A stretch of DNA of 64,000 bases, taken from positions 1 through 64,000 of the forward strand of contig NZ_JAROCB010000005.1 of the NCBI RefSeq assembly GCF_030433675.1. Reading direction: 5' to 3'. This DNA is from Leifsonia virtsii (GTDB lineage Bacteria; Actinomycetota; Actinomycetes; Actinomycetales; Microbacteriaceae). Under the pieces are notes generated by a model. That model searched no databases. It saw nothing but the letters and a program-made list of their open reading frames with translations, and was not told the DNA's origin. The number at the start of each line of letters is the position of its first letter. Position 1 is the first letter of the stretch. This document shows positions 48,245-57,521 of this stretch, piece by piece. A program made the position numbers and the translations under genes.

Positions 48245-49393
48245 CTACGCGGCGGTCGGCACGACGAGCGGCTTGATGATGCCGTCGAGCTTGTTCGAGA
48301 ACAGGTGGTACCCGTCCTGGATGTGCTCCAGCGGGATCCTGTGCGTCACGATCTCGCTCGGGGTGAGGTAGCCGTTCCGGATGTGCTCGAACAGCCGGGG
48401 CCACTGCCGCTTCACCGGGCACTGATTGGTATTGATCCGCAGACCCTTGTTCATCGCGTCGCCGAACTTCACCGCGCTGAACAGCGGACCGTACGCACCC
48501 ATCACCGAGATGGTGCCGCCCTTGCGGACCGAGTCGATGGCCCAGTTGAGGGCGACGGGGGAGCCGCCCTGGAGCTTCAGCTTCGCCGAGGTGACGTGCT
48601 GGAGCACCGCGCCGTCGGCCTCCGCCCCGACCGCGTCGATGACGACGTCGGCGCCGAGGCCGTCGGTGAGGCGCTTGATCTTCAGCACCACGTCCCCGAC
48701 TTCGACGAAGTTGTACGTCTCGGCGTGCGCGAACTCGCGCGCCTTCTGCAGCCGGTAGTCGAGGTGGTCGACGACGATGACCCTCCCCGCCCCCATCAGC
48801 CAAGCCGACTTGGCGGCGAACAGGCCGACCGGACCGGAGCCGAGCACCACGACGGTGTCGCCCTCCACGATCTCGCCCAGCTGGGCGCCGAAGTACCCCG
48901 TGGGCAGCGCGTCGGTGAGCAGGACCGCGTCGTCGTCGGACATCCAATCGGGGATGACCGTCGGGCCGACGTCGGCGAACGGCACGCGCACGTACTCGGC
49001 CTGACCGCCGTCGTAGCCGCCGGTGGTGTGCGAGTAGCCGTAGATGCCGCCGACCGCTGTCGCGTTCGGATTCACGTTGTGGCAGTTCGAGTACAGCCCG
49101 CGCACGCAGAAGTAGCAGCTGCCGCAGAAGACGTTGAACGGCACCATCACGCGGTCGCCCACCTTCAGGTTGCGGACGTCCGGCCCGACCTCGTCGACCA
49201 CGCCGATGAACTCGTGCCCGAACGTGTGGCCGATCCGGGTGTCCGGCATCATGCCGTGGTACAGGTGCAGGTCCGAGCCGCAGATCGCGGCGAGCGTGAC
49301 CCGCACGATCGCGTCGCCCGGATGCTCGATCTTCGGCCGGTCCTTCTCCTCCGCGCGGACCTTGTACGGACCGCGGTACGTCATCGCCAGCAT
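48245..49393 (-). CDS. Zinc-dependent alcohol dehydrogenase
   Basis: 382 residues of the threonine/formaldehyde-dehydrogenase-like branch. Catalytic zinc site CGSDLHLYHG and GHEFIGVV; structural zinc cysteines in CGSCYFCVRGLYSNC; NAD site VVVLGSGPVGLFAAKSAW. It oxidises alcohols with NAD(P); the substrate is unknown. The ATG at 49393 is used; a longer form is possible. Confidence 0.92.
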   Translation of the reverse strand: MLAMTYRGPYKVRAEEKDRPKIEHPGDAIVRVTLAAICGSDLHLYHGMMPDTRIGHTFGHEFIGVVDEVGPDVRNLKVGDRVMVPFNVFCGSCYFCVRGLYSNCHNVNPNATAVGGIYGYSHTTGGYDGGQAEYVRVPFADVGPTVIPDWMSDDDAVLLTDALPTGYFGAQLGEIVEGDTVVVLGSGPVGLFAAKSAWLMGAGRVIVVDHLDYRLQKAREFAHAETYNFVEVGDVVLKIKRLTDGLGADVVIDAVGAEADGAVLQHVTSAKLKLQGGSPVALNWAIDSVRKGGTISVMGAYGPLFSAVKFGDAMNKGLRINTNQCPVKRQWPRLFEHIRNGYLTPSEIVTHRIPLEHIQDGYHLFSNKLDGIIKPLVVPTAA

Positions 49394-49547
49394 GCTGCCC
49401 CTCTCGTCGTGGTGGATGCTGCCCACTCGAAGCCCCCGGCCGATTCGAGTCGAGGCATTGACAGCGCCGGAGGCGGGTGCCCATACACCGTTTCGTTAGG
49501 CAAGTGAACGAGTTGCCGGATGGATCGCCCGGCCGTAGAACAGGAGC

Positions 49548-49952
49548 ATGACCAAGGATGAGCGCGCCTCCCTGCCCCCGGGGCCCGAGTTCAAGTACGG
49601 CGGGTACACCGTCCAGCTGGAGCCCGAACACGGGCGGACGGGCCGCTGGCGCGTCGTGGACGACGAGAACTACTACGGCCTGATCGCGGCCGCCGACCCG
49701 ATCAACGGCGAACCGGAGGTGCACTTCGCCGCGCACTTCCCGGGCGAGGAGGACATCCCTCCGATGAAGATCGTGCCGTTCTGGACGACGGCCGCCGAGT
49801 TCCTGCTCGACGCGGGCAAAGGCGAGGCGCTGTGGGGGCTGCCGGACGACCGGACGGCGCCGCACCCGATCGTCGCCGACGCCCTCCCGGTGCCGGACGA
49901 CGGGAGCGGCGACGCCGACGCGGGCACGGCCGGCCGGACCGATGCGCCCTAG
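49548..49952 (+). CDS. Hypothetical protein
   Basis: 134 residues, soluble and acidic. The first 90 residues look ordered (YTVQLEPEHGRTGRWRVVDD, then FWTTAAEFLLDAGKGEALW); the last 25 are disordered and Asp/Gly-rich. AGGAG precedes the ATG. It is divergent from the alcohol dehydrogenase gene. No family recognised. Confidence 0.65.
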   Translation: MTKDERASLPPGPEFKYGGYTVQLEPEHGRTGRWRVVDDENYYGLIAAADPINGEPEVHFAAHFPGEEDIPPMKIVPFWTTAAEFLLDAGKGEALWGLPDDRTAPHPIVADALPVPDDGSGDADAGTAGRTDAP

Positions 49953-49967
49953 GAGCCTGTAGACGAC

Positions 49968-50001
49968 GGAAGGCCCGGAGCCGATGGGCTCCGGGCCTTC
50001 C
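49968..50001. terminator. Strong bidirectional terminator
   Basis: GGAAGGCCCGGAGCC and GGCTCCGGGCCTTCC form a perfect 15-bp stem around GATG. It lies between two convergent genes. Confidence 0.88.
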
Positions 50002-50017
50002 CGTGTTGCGGGTCCGC

Positions 50018-50299
50018 TCAGGCGACCGCGCCGATCGCGAAGCTCACGGCGCCCTGGTCGTCGACCTGTGCGTCGAGGACCTTGTCGTCGAGCACCTCGG
50101 CTGCCTGGGTCTCCAGGAAGATGCGGGCTCCGCCCGACTCGACCACCTGGTCCGATGCCTCGGGCTCCGGGGTGACCGCCGCCGCGAAGGCGGTGGCGTC
50201 GGGGTTGCTGCTGCTGATCCGCAGACCGGCCGTCTCATCCGGCGACTGGTCCGTCAGCGTCTTGACGATGGTGCTGGCGTTCTCGGTGAGGGTGAGCAT
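50018..50299 (-). CDS. HesB/IscA-like protein without cysteines
   Basis: 93 residues resembling the HesB/YadR family fold (LTENASTIVKTLTDQSPDET; LRISSS; ARIFLETQAAEVLDDKVLDA). The conserved iron-ligand cysteines are absent, as in many actinobacterial short members, so iron-sulfur binding is doubtful. The role is unknown. Confidence 0.75.
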   Translation of the reverse strand: MLTLTENASTIVKTLTDQSPDETAGLRISSSNPDATAFAAAVTPEPEASDQVVESGGARIFLETQAAEVLDDKVLDAQVDDQGAVSFAIGAVA

Positions 50300-50402
50300 G
50301 CGCTCTCCTTCCTTTGATGGTCCAGGAGTGACCCAGGCTCCCGCGGGTGCGCCGTGGCCGCAACCCGTGTGGAGGCCATTGCCAGGGAACGTCCATCGTC
50401 CT

Positions 50403-50945
50403 CTACGAGAACGCCTTCACCAGCTCGCGGTCGAAGGCTTCCAGGTCGTCGGGTTTGCGCGACGAGACCAGGGTGAACGGTCCGTCGTCGACCACGACTT
50501 CCTCGTCGACCCACGTGGCGCCCGCGTTGCGGTAGTCGGTCTGGAGGCTGGGCCAGCTGGTCAGCGTGCGACCGCTGACGACACCGGCCTCGATCAGCAC
50601 CCAGCCGCCGTGGCAGATGACCGCGATCGGCTTGCCCGCGTCGGCGAACGCCTTCACCAGCGAGACCGCCTCCGGGAACGTGCGCACCTGGTCCCCGTTG
50701 GCGACGCCGCCCGGCAGCACGAGCGCGTCGAACTGGTCGGCGCTCGCGGAGTCGAGGGTCACATCCACCGGGAACGTGTCGGCCGGGGTGAGGTGGTTGA
50801 AGGCCTGCACCTCGCCGGACTCCTTCGAGACCAGCTTCGGAGTGCCTCCCGCGTCGGACACCGCCTGCCAGGGCTGTACCAGCTCCGCCTGCTCGATGCC
50901 CTCCGGGCCGACCAGGAACGCGATCGTCTTGTCGTTCAATGCCAT
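50403..50945 (-). CDS. PfpI/DJ-1-type protein
   Basis: 180 residues of the type-1 glutamine amidotransferase-like/PfpI group, with FDALVLPGGVANGDQVRT and the nucleophile elbow AVICHGGWVLIEAG. These may act as proteases, deglycases or stress proteins. It stands alone, divergent from the aldo/keto reductase gene. Confidence 0.9.
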   Translation of the reverse strand: MALNDKTIAFLVGPEGIEQAELVQPWQAVSDAGGTPKLVSKESGEVQAFNHLTPADTFPVDVTLDSASADQFDALVLPGGVANGDQVRTFPEAVSLVKAFADAGKPIAVICHGGWVLIEAGVVSGRTLTSWPSLQTDYRNAGATWVDEEVVVDDGPFTLVSSRKPDDLEAFDRELVKAFS

Positions 50946-51000
50946 GTCGTTCTCCTTCCGTCACCCCACCTGTACGCGCGCGGCGGGGCAGAATGAACCC

Positions 51001-51825
51001 ATGGCGAGCATCCCGCAGCTGACTCTCAACGATGGCAACACGATCCCGCAGCTGGGCTTCGGGGTGTACAAGATCCCGGAGGCCGAGACGGCGGATGCGG
51101 TGCTGGCCGCGCTCGACGCGGGCTACCGGCACATCGACACGGCGGCGTTCTACGAGAACGAGCGCGGGGTGGGGGAGGGCGTCCGCCGGAGCGGGCTCGA
51201 CCGGTCGGAGGTGTTCGTCACCAGCAAGGTCTGGTGGACCGAGAACGGCTACGACTCGACCCTCCGCTCGTTCGACGCGAGCATGGAGCGGCTGGGCTTC
51301 GACACGATCGACCTCTTCCTCATCCACTGGCCGGCCCCCAAGAGCGACCGCTACGTGGAGACGTGGCGCGCGCTGGAGCGGGTGCGCGACGAGGGGAGGG
51401 CGCGGTCGATCGGGGTCGCCAACTTCCACACCCACCACCTGGACCGGCTGGCGCGCGAGACGGAGACGGTGCCCGCGGTGAACCAGCTGGAGCTGCACCC
51501 GTGGCTGCCGCAGGCGGAGGTGCGGGCGTACGACGCGGCGCACGGGATCGTGACGGAGGCCTGGTCGCCGCTGGCGCGCGGGCGCGTGCTCGGCGATCCG
51601 ACGCTCGACGCGCTCGCGGCGAAGCACGGCGTCACCCCGGCGCAGGTCGTCATCCGCTGGCAGCTGCAGCTGGGCAACGTCGTCATCCCGAAGTCGACCT
51701 CGCCCGAACGCATCCGGTCGAACGCCGACGTCTTCACCTTCACCCTCGACGCCGCCGACCTCGCCGCGATAGCCGCCCTCGAAACCGGCGAACGCACCGG
51801 CAAGGACCCCGACGACCTCGGCTGA
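51001..51825 (+). CDS. Aldo/keto reductase
   Basis: 274 residues of the AKR family 5 type. Active-site pattern: DAGYRHIDTAAFYENERGVG (Asp/Tyr), SKVWW (Lys), DLFLIHWPAP (His), and the cofactor site VIPKSTSPERIRSN. It reduces aldehydes and ketones with NADPH. It is convergent with the oligopeptidase gene, six bases away. Confidence 0.93.
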   Translation: MASIPQLTLNDGNTIPQLGFGVYKIPEAETADAVLAALDAGYRHIDTAAFYENERGVGEGVRRSGLDRSEVFVTSKVWWTENGYDSTLRSFDASMERLGFDTIDLFLIHWPAPKSDRYVETWRALERVRDEGRARSIGVANFHTHHLDRLARETETVPAVNQLELHPWLPQAEVRAYDAAHGIVTEAWSPLARGRVLGDPTLDALAAKHGVTPAQVVIRWQLQLGNVVIPKSTSPERIRSNADVFTFTLDAADLAAIAALETGERTGKDPDDLG

Positions 51826-51831
51826 CGCGCG

Positions 51832-53970
51832 CTACTCGCCGGAGGGGTGGGCGCCGACGACGTCGAGGAGCCAGGCGAGGGCGAAGGCGCGCTCGCGCCA
51901 GGCGGCGTAGCGTCCGGAGACGCCGCCGTGGCCCGCGGCCATCTCGATCTTGAGCAGAGCGTCGGCCTCCACCTCGCGCAGCTTCGCTACCCACTTCGCG
52001 GGCTCGACGTACAGCACGCGCGTGTCATTGAGGCTCGTGATCGCGAGGATGCGCGGGTAGTGCGTGCGGTGCACGTTCTCCAGCGGCGAGTACGACTTCA
52101 TGTAGTCGTAGACCTCTGGGTCGTGCAGCGGGTCGCCCCATTCGTCCCACTCGATCACGGTGAGCGGCAGGGACGGGTCCAGGATGCTGGTGAGCGGATC
52201 CACGAACGGCACCTCGGCGAGGATGCCGGCGAAGTCGCGCGGCGCCAGATTCGCCACCGCGCCCATCAGCAGACCGCCGGCGCTGCCGCCCTGCGCGGCC
52301 ATCCGCGACGGCTCCGTCCACCCGCGGTCGACCAGGTGCCTGGCCGCGGCGACGAAGTCGGTGAAGGTGTTCTTCTTGTGCAGCTTCTTGCCGTTCTCGT
52401 ACCAGAGCCGGCCGAGCTCCCCGCCGCCGCGCACGTGCGCGATCGCGAACACGACGCCGCGGTCGAGCAGGCTGAGGCGCGGGATGCCGAACGACGGGTC
52501 CATGCTGGCCTCGTACGACCCGTAGCCGTAGAGCACGAGCGGTGCGGGCTCGCCCGGCGTGACCAGGTCGCGGCGGTACACCAGCGAGATCGGGATGCGC
52601 GCGCCGTCGGCCGCGGTCGCCCACTCCCGCCGCTGCTCGAACAGCGACGGGTCGAACCCGCCGAGCACCGGCTGCTGCTTGCGGAGCGCCAGCTCGCCGG
52701 TGCGCACGTCGTAGTCGTACACGGTCGACGGCGTCACGAAGCTGCCGTAGCCGAGGCGGAGGAAGGGCTGCGTCCACTCAGGATTGCCGCCGACGCCGAC
52801 GGTGAAGAGCTCCTCGTCGAAGTGCAGCTCGTGCGGGGTGTCGTCGGCGGGGCGGTCGCTCGCCGGGTCCGGCACGCAGGCGACCGCGACGCGGGTCATG
52901 CCGTCGCGGCGGTACTCGACGCTGACGAAGTCGCGGAACGCATCCACGCCCTCCAGCCGTACGGCCGGGTCGTGCGGGAGCAGGATCTTGCGCGGGCCCT
53001 GCGGGTCCTCCGCCGAGACGCTCACCAGCTCGAAGTTGACGGCGTCGTCGTTGTGCACGATCAGCAGGCGGTCGTGGCCGCCGACGACGGCGTGCTCGAC
53101 GTCGTACTCGACGCCCTCCTTCCGCGGCCAGACCACCGAGAACTCGCCGGTCGGGTCGTCGGAGCGGAGCAGCCAGGCCTCGCTGGTGATGTTCGATCCG
53201 GCCTCGATGACGAGGAAGCGGCGGCTGCGGGTGAGGCCGACGCCGATCCAGTACCGCTCGTCCGGCTCGTGGAAGACCTGGACGTCCTCCACTTCGGGGC
53301 CGTCGCCGACGCGGTGCCGCCAGATCGTGTCCGGCCGCCAGGAGTCGTCGACCGTCGCGTAGAAGACGTAGGCGCCGGTCTGGTCGAACAGCGCGCCGCC
53401 GGAGGTCCCCTCGATCTCGTCGGGGAATTCGACGCCGTCGTCGACGAGCGAGCGGATGCGGAGCGTGTACCGCTCGTCGCCCTCGGTGTCGACCGCCCAC
53501 AGCAGCCGCGTGCCGTCGGCGCTCACGTCGAAGCTGCCGAGCGCGTAGAAGTCGTGCCCCTCCGCCTCAGCGTTGTCGTCGAGGAGCACCTGCTCGCCGG
53601 GGAGGCCGTTGCGCTGGGCCTCCTCGTCGAGGGTCGGCGGCACCCAGTCGTCGGCGGAGGCGATCGGCGCGCGGCAGTGGATGCCGTACTGCTTCCCCTC
53701 GACCGTGCGGGTGTAGTACCACCAGTCGCCCTCGCGCACCGGGACGCTCATGTCCGTCTCGCGGGTGCGGGCCTTGATCTCGTCGAAGATCTGCTCACGG
53801 AGCACCGCGAGGTGCTCGGTGCGGGCGTTCGTGTAGGCGTTCTCCTCGTGCAGATGCGCGATGACGGCCTGGTCGTCCTTGTCGCGCAGCCACTCGTAGT
53901 CGTCGACGTAGACGTCGCCGTGGTGGATGCGTTCGACGGGCTTCTTCGGCGTGACCGGCGGGGTGAGCAT
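51832..53970 (-). CDS. Oligopeptidase B (S9A peptidase)
   Basis: 712 residues. An N-terminal beta-propeller (residues 60-410) is followed by the alpha/beta hydrolase domain. The catalytic Ser is in MAAQGGSAGGLLMGA, the Asp in LNDTRVLYVEPAKW and the His in AAGHGGVSGRY. It cleaves short peptides after basic residues in the cytosol. Full length, no signal peptide. Confidence 0.95.
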   Translation of the reverse strand: MLTPPVTPKKPVERIHHGDVYVDDYEWLRDKDDQAVIAHLHEENAYTNARTEHLAVLREQIFDEIKARTRETDMSVPVREGDWWYYTRTVEGKQYGIHCRAPIASADDWVPPTLDEEAQRNGLPGEQVLLDDNAEAEGHDFYALGSFDVSADGTRLLWAVDTEGDERYTLRIRSLVDDGVEFPDEIEGTSGGALFDQTGAYVFYATVDDSWRPDTIWRHRVGDGPEVEDVQVFHEPDERYWIGVGLTRSRRFLVIEAGSNITSEAWLLRSDDPTGEFSVVWPRKEGVEYDVEHAVVGGHDRLLIVHNDDAVNFELVSVSAEDPQGPRKILLPHDPAVRLEGVDAFRDFVSVEYRRDGMTRVAVACVPDPASDRPADDTPHELHFDEELFTVGVGGNPEWTQPFLRLGYGSFVTPSTVYDYDVRTGELALRKQQPVLGGFDPSLFEQRREWATAADGARIPISLVYRRDLVTPGEPAPLVLYGYGSYEASMDPSFGIPRLSLLDRGVVFAIAHVRGGGELGRLWYENGKKLHKKNTFTDFVAAARHLVDRGWTEPSRMAAQGGSAGGLLMGAVANLAPRDFAGILAEVPFVDPLTSILDPSLPLTVIEWDEWGDPLHDPEVYDYMKSYSPLENVHRTHYPRILAITSLNDTRVLYVEPAKWVAKLREVEADALLKIEMAAGHGGVSGRYAAWRERAFALAWLLDVVGAHPSGE

Positions 53971-54011
53971 AGCCCAAGGCTATCGGGCGACGCCCACCCC
54001 GCCGCCTGCGG

Positions 54012-54989
54012 TCACGGGCGCAGCAGCACCTTGCCGACGCGGCCGGGGGTGTCGCTGGCGGCGACCGCGGCGGAGATGTCGCCGAGCTCGTGGGTGCTCG
54101 CCACGGGCAGGGTCAGAGTGCCGTCCTGGATGCGGGCGAACAGCTCCTGGAAGAGCCGGCCGCGCTGGTCGGCCGGCATCTCGCGGCTGACGACGCTGCC
54201 CCAGAACCCCTTGACGGTGGCCTGTTTGAAGATGACGTCGCCGGCGGAGAGCTCCAGCTTCGGCGACCCCATGGACCCGAAGACGACGAGCGTGCCGTTC
54301 TCGGCGAGGGTCCCGAGCACGTCGCCCGCGGCGGACCCGCCGACGGAGTCGACGCCCACGCGGATCGGCGCACCGCCGGTGATCTCGGCCACGCGGTCGC
54401 GCCACGCCGGGTCGTCGGTCGCGACGATGCGCTCGATGCCCTGAGCGCGCAGCTCCTCGACGCCGGCGGCGCGGCGCACCAGGCCGACGACGTTGAGGCC
54501 GCGGGCGGACCCGAGCTGGGCGACCATGCGGCCGACGGCTCCGTTCGCGGCGTTCTGGATCATCCAGTCGCCCTCGCTCAGACCGAGCGAGTCGATCAAG
54601 CTGATCGCGCTGAACGGCATCGAGACGAGCTGGGCGGCCGCCTCGTCGGGGAGCCCGTCCGGCACCGGGATGAGGGCGCCGGCGCGGGCGACGAAGTACT
54701 CGGCCCAGACACCGAAGGTGCCGCCGGTGACGACGCGCTGGCCGACGGCGAGCTGGTCGACGCCCTCGCCGAGCGCGTCCACGACGCCGAGCGCCTCGGT
54801 GCCGGCCTGCGCCGGCAGTTCCGGCTTGAAGCCGTAGGTGCCGCGCACCGTCCACAGGTCGTGGTTGTGGATGGGGGAGAGCAGCATCCGGACGCGGACC
54901 TCGCCGGGGCCGGGCTCGGGAAGCGGGCGCTCCTCGACGGCCAGCACCTCGGCCGGGTCGCCGAACGCGTGGTGGATCAGTGCCTTCAT
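54012..54989 (-). CDS. Zinc-binding dehydrogenase family protein (quinone reductase type)
   Basis: 325 residues. GroES-like half (RVRMLLSPIHNHDLWTVRGT), then NAANGAVGRMVAQLGSARGL and GGSAAGDVLGTLAENGTLVV. It resembles the MecR/trans-2-enoyl reductase branch and lacks zinc cysteines. NADPH-dependent. It lies three bases downstream of the Ohr gene, likely part of the peroxide-response unit. Confidence 0.88.
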   Translation of the reverse strand: MKALIHHAFGDPAEVLAVEERPLPEPGPGEVRVRMLLSPIHNHDLWTVRGTYGFKPELPAQAGTEALGVVDALGEGVDQLAVGQRVVTGGTFGVWAEYFVARAGALIPVPDGLPDEAAAQLVSMPFSAISLIDSLGLSEGDWMIQNAANGAVGRMVAQLGSARGLNVVGLVRRAAGVEELRAQGIERIVATDDPAWRDRVAEITGGAPIRVGVDSVGGSAAGDVLGTLAENGTLVVFGSMGSPKLELSAGDVIFKQATVKGFWGSVVSREMPADQRGRLFQELFARIQDGTLTLPVASTHELGDISAAVAASDTPGRVGKVLLRP

Positions 54990-54992
54990 CGC

Positions 54993-55415
54993 TCAGTCCT
55001 CCGAGACCGTGATCGTGACGTCGATGTTGCCACGGGTGGCGTTCGAGTAGGGGCAGACGAGGTGAGCGGCATCCGCCAGCTCGTGAGCCAGCTCGTGCTC
55101 GAGCCCGGGCAGGACGACCTCGAGCAGCACGGAGAGCTGGTAGCCGCCCTCGCCGTTCGGGCCGATCTGCACGCGGCCGCCGACGGACGAGTCCTCCAGC
55201 TTCACCTTCTTGCCGCGGGCGACCGCCTGCAGCGCGGAGTGGAAGCACGCGGCGTACCCGGCGGCGAACAGCTGCTCCGGGTTGGTGCCGGCGCCCGAGC
55301 CGCCCATCTCCTTCGGCACGGCGAGGTCGAGTGCGAAGGTGCCGTCGCTGGTCGCGACACGGCCGTCGCGCCCGGCTCCGGTGGAGAGGGCTTCTGCGGT
55401 GTAGAGGGCGTTCAT
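54993..55415 (-). CDS. ohr: Organic hydroperoxide resistance protein Ohr
   Basis: 140 residues of the OsmC/Ohr family. The reactive cysteines are in GYAACFHSAL (about residue 60) and LVCPYSNATRGN (about residue 126). It reduces organic hydroperoxides. The gene follows the OhrR-type regulator in the same direction, 20 bp apart. Confidence 0.94.
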   Translation of the reverse strand: MNALYTAEALSTGAGRDGRVATSDGTFALDLAVPKEMGGSGAGTNPEQLFAAGYAACFHSALQAVARGKKVKLEDSSVGGRVQIGPNGEGGYQLSVLLEVVLPGLEHELAHELADAAHLVCPYSNATRGNIDVTITVSED

Positions 55416-55435
55416 CGTTGCCTTTCGTGGGTGGT

Positions 55436-55891
55436 TCATTCGGTTGCGGCGACCGGCTGCTGCGCCGCGGCGGCGTGCATGGTCTCGGTCAGCCGGTGCA
55501 GCGTGTCGATGAGGGCCGCTGCGGCCTTCTCGTCGGGCAGGCCGGTGCCCGCGGCGATGCGCTGCGGGATGTGCGCCAGCTGCGGGCGCAGCTCCAGGCC
55601 GCGCTCGCCGACGGCGACGGTCACGACGCGCTCGTCGCCGGGGCGGCGCCTGCGTGTGACCAGGCCCGCCTGCTCCATCCTGCGCAGCAGCGGCGACAGT
55701 GTGCCGGAGTCGAGCTGCAGGTGCTCGCCGAGCGACCCGACGGTCTGCTCGCCCTCCACCCACAGGGTGACGAGGACGAGGTACTGCGGGTAGGTCAGGC
55801 CCCACGGCTCCAGGAGCGTGCGGTAGGCCTGCGTGGTGGCGCGCGTCGCGGCGTACAGGGAGAAGCACACCATCTCATCGGTCACGGGCAT
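55436..55891 (-). CDS. ohrR: MarR-family regulator, OhrR type
   Basis: 151 residues. The redox Cys is near the N-terminus in DEMVCFSLYAATRATTQAYR, with tyrosines nearby as in OhrR. The winged helix reads GSLGEHLQLDSGTLSPLLRR then RRPGDERVVTVAV. The ATG at 55891 is used because the longer form would run through the operator. It should repress ohr until oxidised by hydroperoxides. Confidence 0.92.
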   Translation of the reverse strand: MPVTDEMVCFSLYAATRATTQAYRTLLEPWGLTYPQYLVLVTLWVEGEQTVGSLGEHLQLDSGTLSPLLRRMEQAGLVTRRRRPGDERVVTVAVGERGLELRPQLAHIPQRIAAGTGLPDEKAAAALIDTLHRLTETMHAAAAQQPVAATE

Positions 55892-55901
55892 GTGGATATG
55901 G

Positions 55902-55932
55902 TTGCACACAATTAGGTTGTGCACAATTTAAT
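55902..55932. promoter_or_regulatory. OhrR operator-like dyads
   Basis: CACAA TTAGG TTGTG at 55907-55921 and the perfect palindrome TTGTGCACAA at 55917-55926 overlap in an AT-rich stretch directly upstream of the OhrR-type gene. They match the position expected for autoregulation. Confidence 0.65.
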
Positions 55933-55943
55933 GCAGGTGCCTG

Positions 55944-57395
55944 TCAGGGTGCGGTGTCGCCGCCGCGGAGCGTGACGGCGAGGGTGCCGAAGGCGTCGTG
56001 CACCCGGGCGAGGTCCGGCGGGGCGGCGAGGCTGCGGCGCGCGGTGGCGATGGCGCCGCGCAGGCGCTCGCCGTCGCGTGCCCCGGTGCCGGAGGCGCGG
56101 TCGGCGAGCCGGGCGTCCAGCGCGTCCGGGAGCGCAGCCGCCGCCTCGATGCAGTCGATCGCACGCACCCGGCGGCCCGCGATCACCCGAGCGGCGCGAT
56201 GCGCGGGCGCGAGCTGCTCGACGCGGGCGACGGAGGCGCGGAAGGCCGCGATCCGGCGTGCGCGCTCGCCGGGGGCCGCGTCCGGGTCGACCGGCGAGAG
56301 CACCGAGCCGAGGGTCGTGAGCACGTCGGCGAGTCGCCTGCGCAGCACGTCGACGCTCTTGACCGGCAGCACGAACCAGCTCGCCGCGATGCCCAGCACC
56401 GCGCCGACGACGATGGCGACGAGCCGCTCGGCGAGCATCCCGGCCTCCCCGGCGATCGTCGCCGCCCCGGTCAGCTCCTGCAGCAGCGACAGCGCGAGCG
56501 TCACCGCGACCGCCCAGTACGCGTAGCTCACGGTCCGCAGCCAGGTGCCGGCGAACAGCGCGAGGAAGATCGCGACGACCGCACCGGGACCGGAGGCGTC
56601 GGGCAGCACGGCGACGATCGCGACGGCGCCGATCGTGCCGCCGAGCGCACCGAGCACCCTCAGAGCGCTCTTGTGCAGCACGTCGGCGCGGCCGCGGTTG
56701 CCGGAGCAGACCAGGAACGCCGTCAGCACGACCCACACGACGTGGTCGGGGAACACGGCCCAGCCGACCACGAACGCCGAGGACAGGGCGACCGCCATCT
56801 GGATGGCCATCCGCGTGCTGGCGGGCAGGCGGCGAGTGCCCGGCTTCGGCGCGGCCTGCTGTCGCGGCTCGGGCGGAGGTGCGGCCTCCTGCAGCTGCGC
56901 CTCGCCCGGGATGAGCCGCAGCAGCTCGCGGGCGACGGCGACCCAGAGCGCCGCCACCACACCGGCCATCAGCACGAGGACCGCCGTCAGCCAGGCCGGG
57001 ACGCCGGGGGAGGCCGGCACGGGTGCGACGAGCACGGCGGTCAGAGGGAGGGCGATCAAGGCGCCGAGGCGGGCGACGCGCGGGCCGAAGCGGCGCATCC
57101 AGATCGGGATGCTCATCCCGGCCACGAAGAGCGCCGCGCCGAGCGGGGGAACAGTCATGAGCAGCCAGCCGACCGCACCGGCCGCGAGGCCGATCACCGG
57201 GAGGAGCGCGGCGGAGCGCGCGAAGTCTGCCCTCGTCGCGAACGTCCGGCGCCCGAGGGACAGCGCCACCACCGTCGCCAGCACGCAGGCGGAGCCGCCC
57301 GCGCCGACCGCGAGACCGATGAACCACATCGTCGCGCAGGCCCCCGCCGCCGCGGCGGTGACGACCAGCGCGGCCAGCCCGATGCGCACACTCAC
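55944..57395 (-). CDS. FUSC-family membrane protein
   Basis: 483 residues with two bundles of membrane helices (residues 10-140 and 205-340) separated by a charged loop, and a helical cytosolic tail (ARRIAAFRASVARVEQLAPA). The second bundle has FVVGWAVFPDHVVWVVLTAF, characteristic of FUSC/aromatic acid exporter-like proteins. The substrate is unknown. Confidence 0.88.
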   Translation of the reverse strand: MSVRIGLAALVVTAAAAGACATMWFIGLAVGAGGSACVLATVVALSLGRRTFATRADFARSAALLPVIGLAAGAVGWLLMTVPPLGAALFVAGMSIPIWMRRFGPRVARLGALIALPLTAVLVAPVPASPGVPAWLTAVLVLMAGVVAALWVAVARELLRLIPGEAQLQEAAPPPEPRQQAAPKPGTRRLPASTRMAIQMAVALSSAFVVGWAVFPDHVVWVVLTAFLVCSGNRGRADVLHKSALRVLGALGGTIGAVAIVAVLPDASGPGAVVAIFLALFAGTWLRTVSYAYWAVAVTLALSLLQELTGAATIAGEAGMLAERLVAIVVGAVLGIAASWFVLPVKSVDVLRRRLADVLTTLGSVLSPVDPDAAPGERARRIAAFRASVARVEQLAPAHRAARVIAGRRVRAIDCIEAAAALPDALDARLADRASGTGARDGERLRGAIATARRSLAAPPDLARVHDAFGTLAVTLRGGDTAP

Positions 57396-57447
57396 CGCGT
57401 CATCCTCTCACCGTCCCATCGTTCACAGCCGCGGCCCGGGCGTTTTT

Positions 57448-57504
57448 CCATGGGACGCAACACGCCGTTTTGCGCGCGGGTATACGGCGTGTTGCGCCCC
57501 ATGG
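57448..57504. repeat. Dispersed hairpin copy 5
   Basis: Two 21-base arms with one mismatch: left CATGGGACGCAACACGCCGT preceded by C, right ACGGCGTGTTGCGCCCCATG followed by G. It lies between two genes transcribed in the same direction and shares the core with copies 1, 2 and 4. Confidence 0.75.
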
Positions 57505-57521
57505 ATGCGCGCGCGGGCGCG

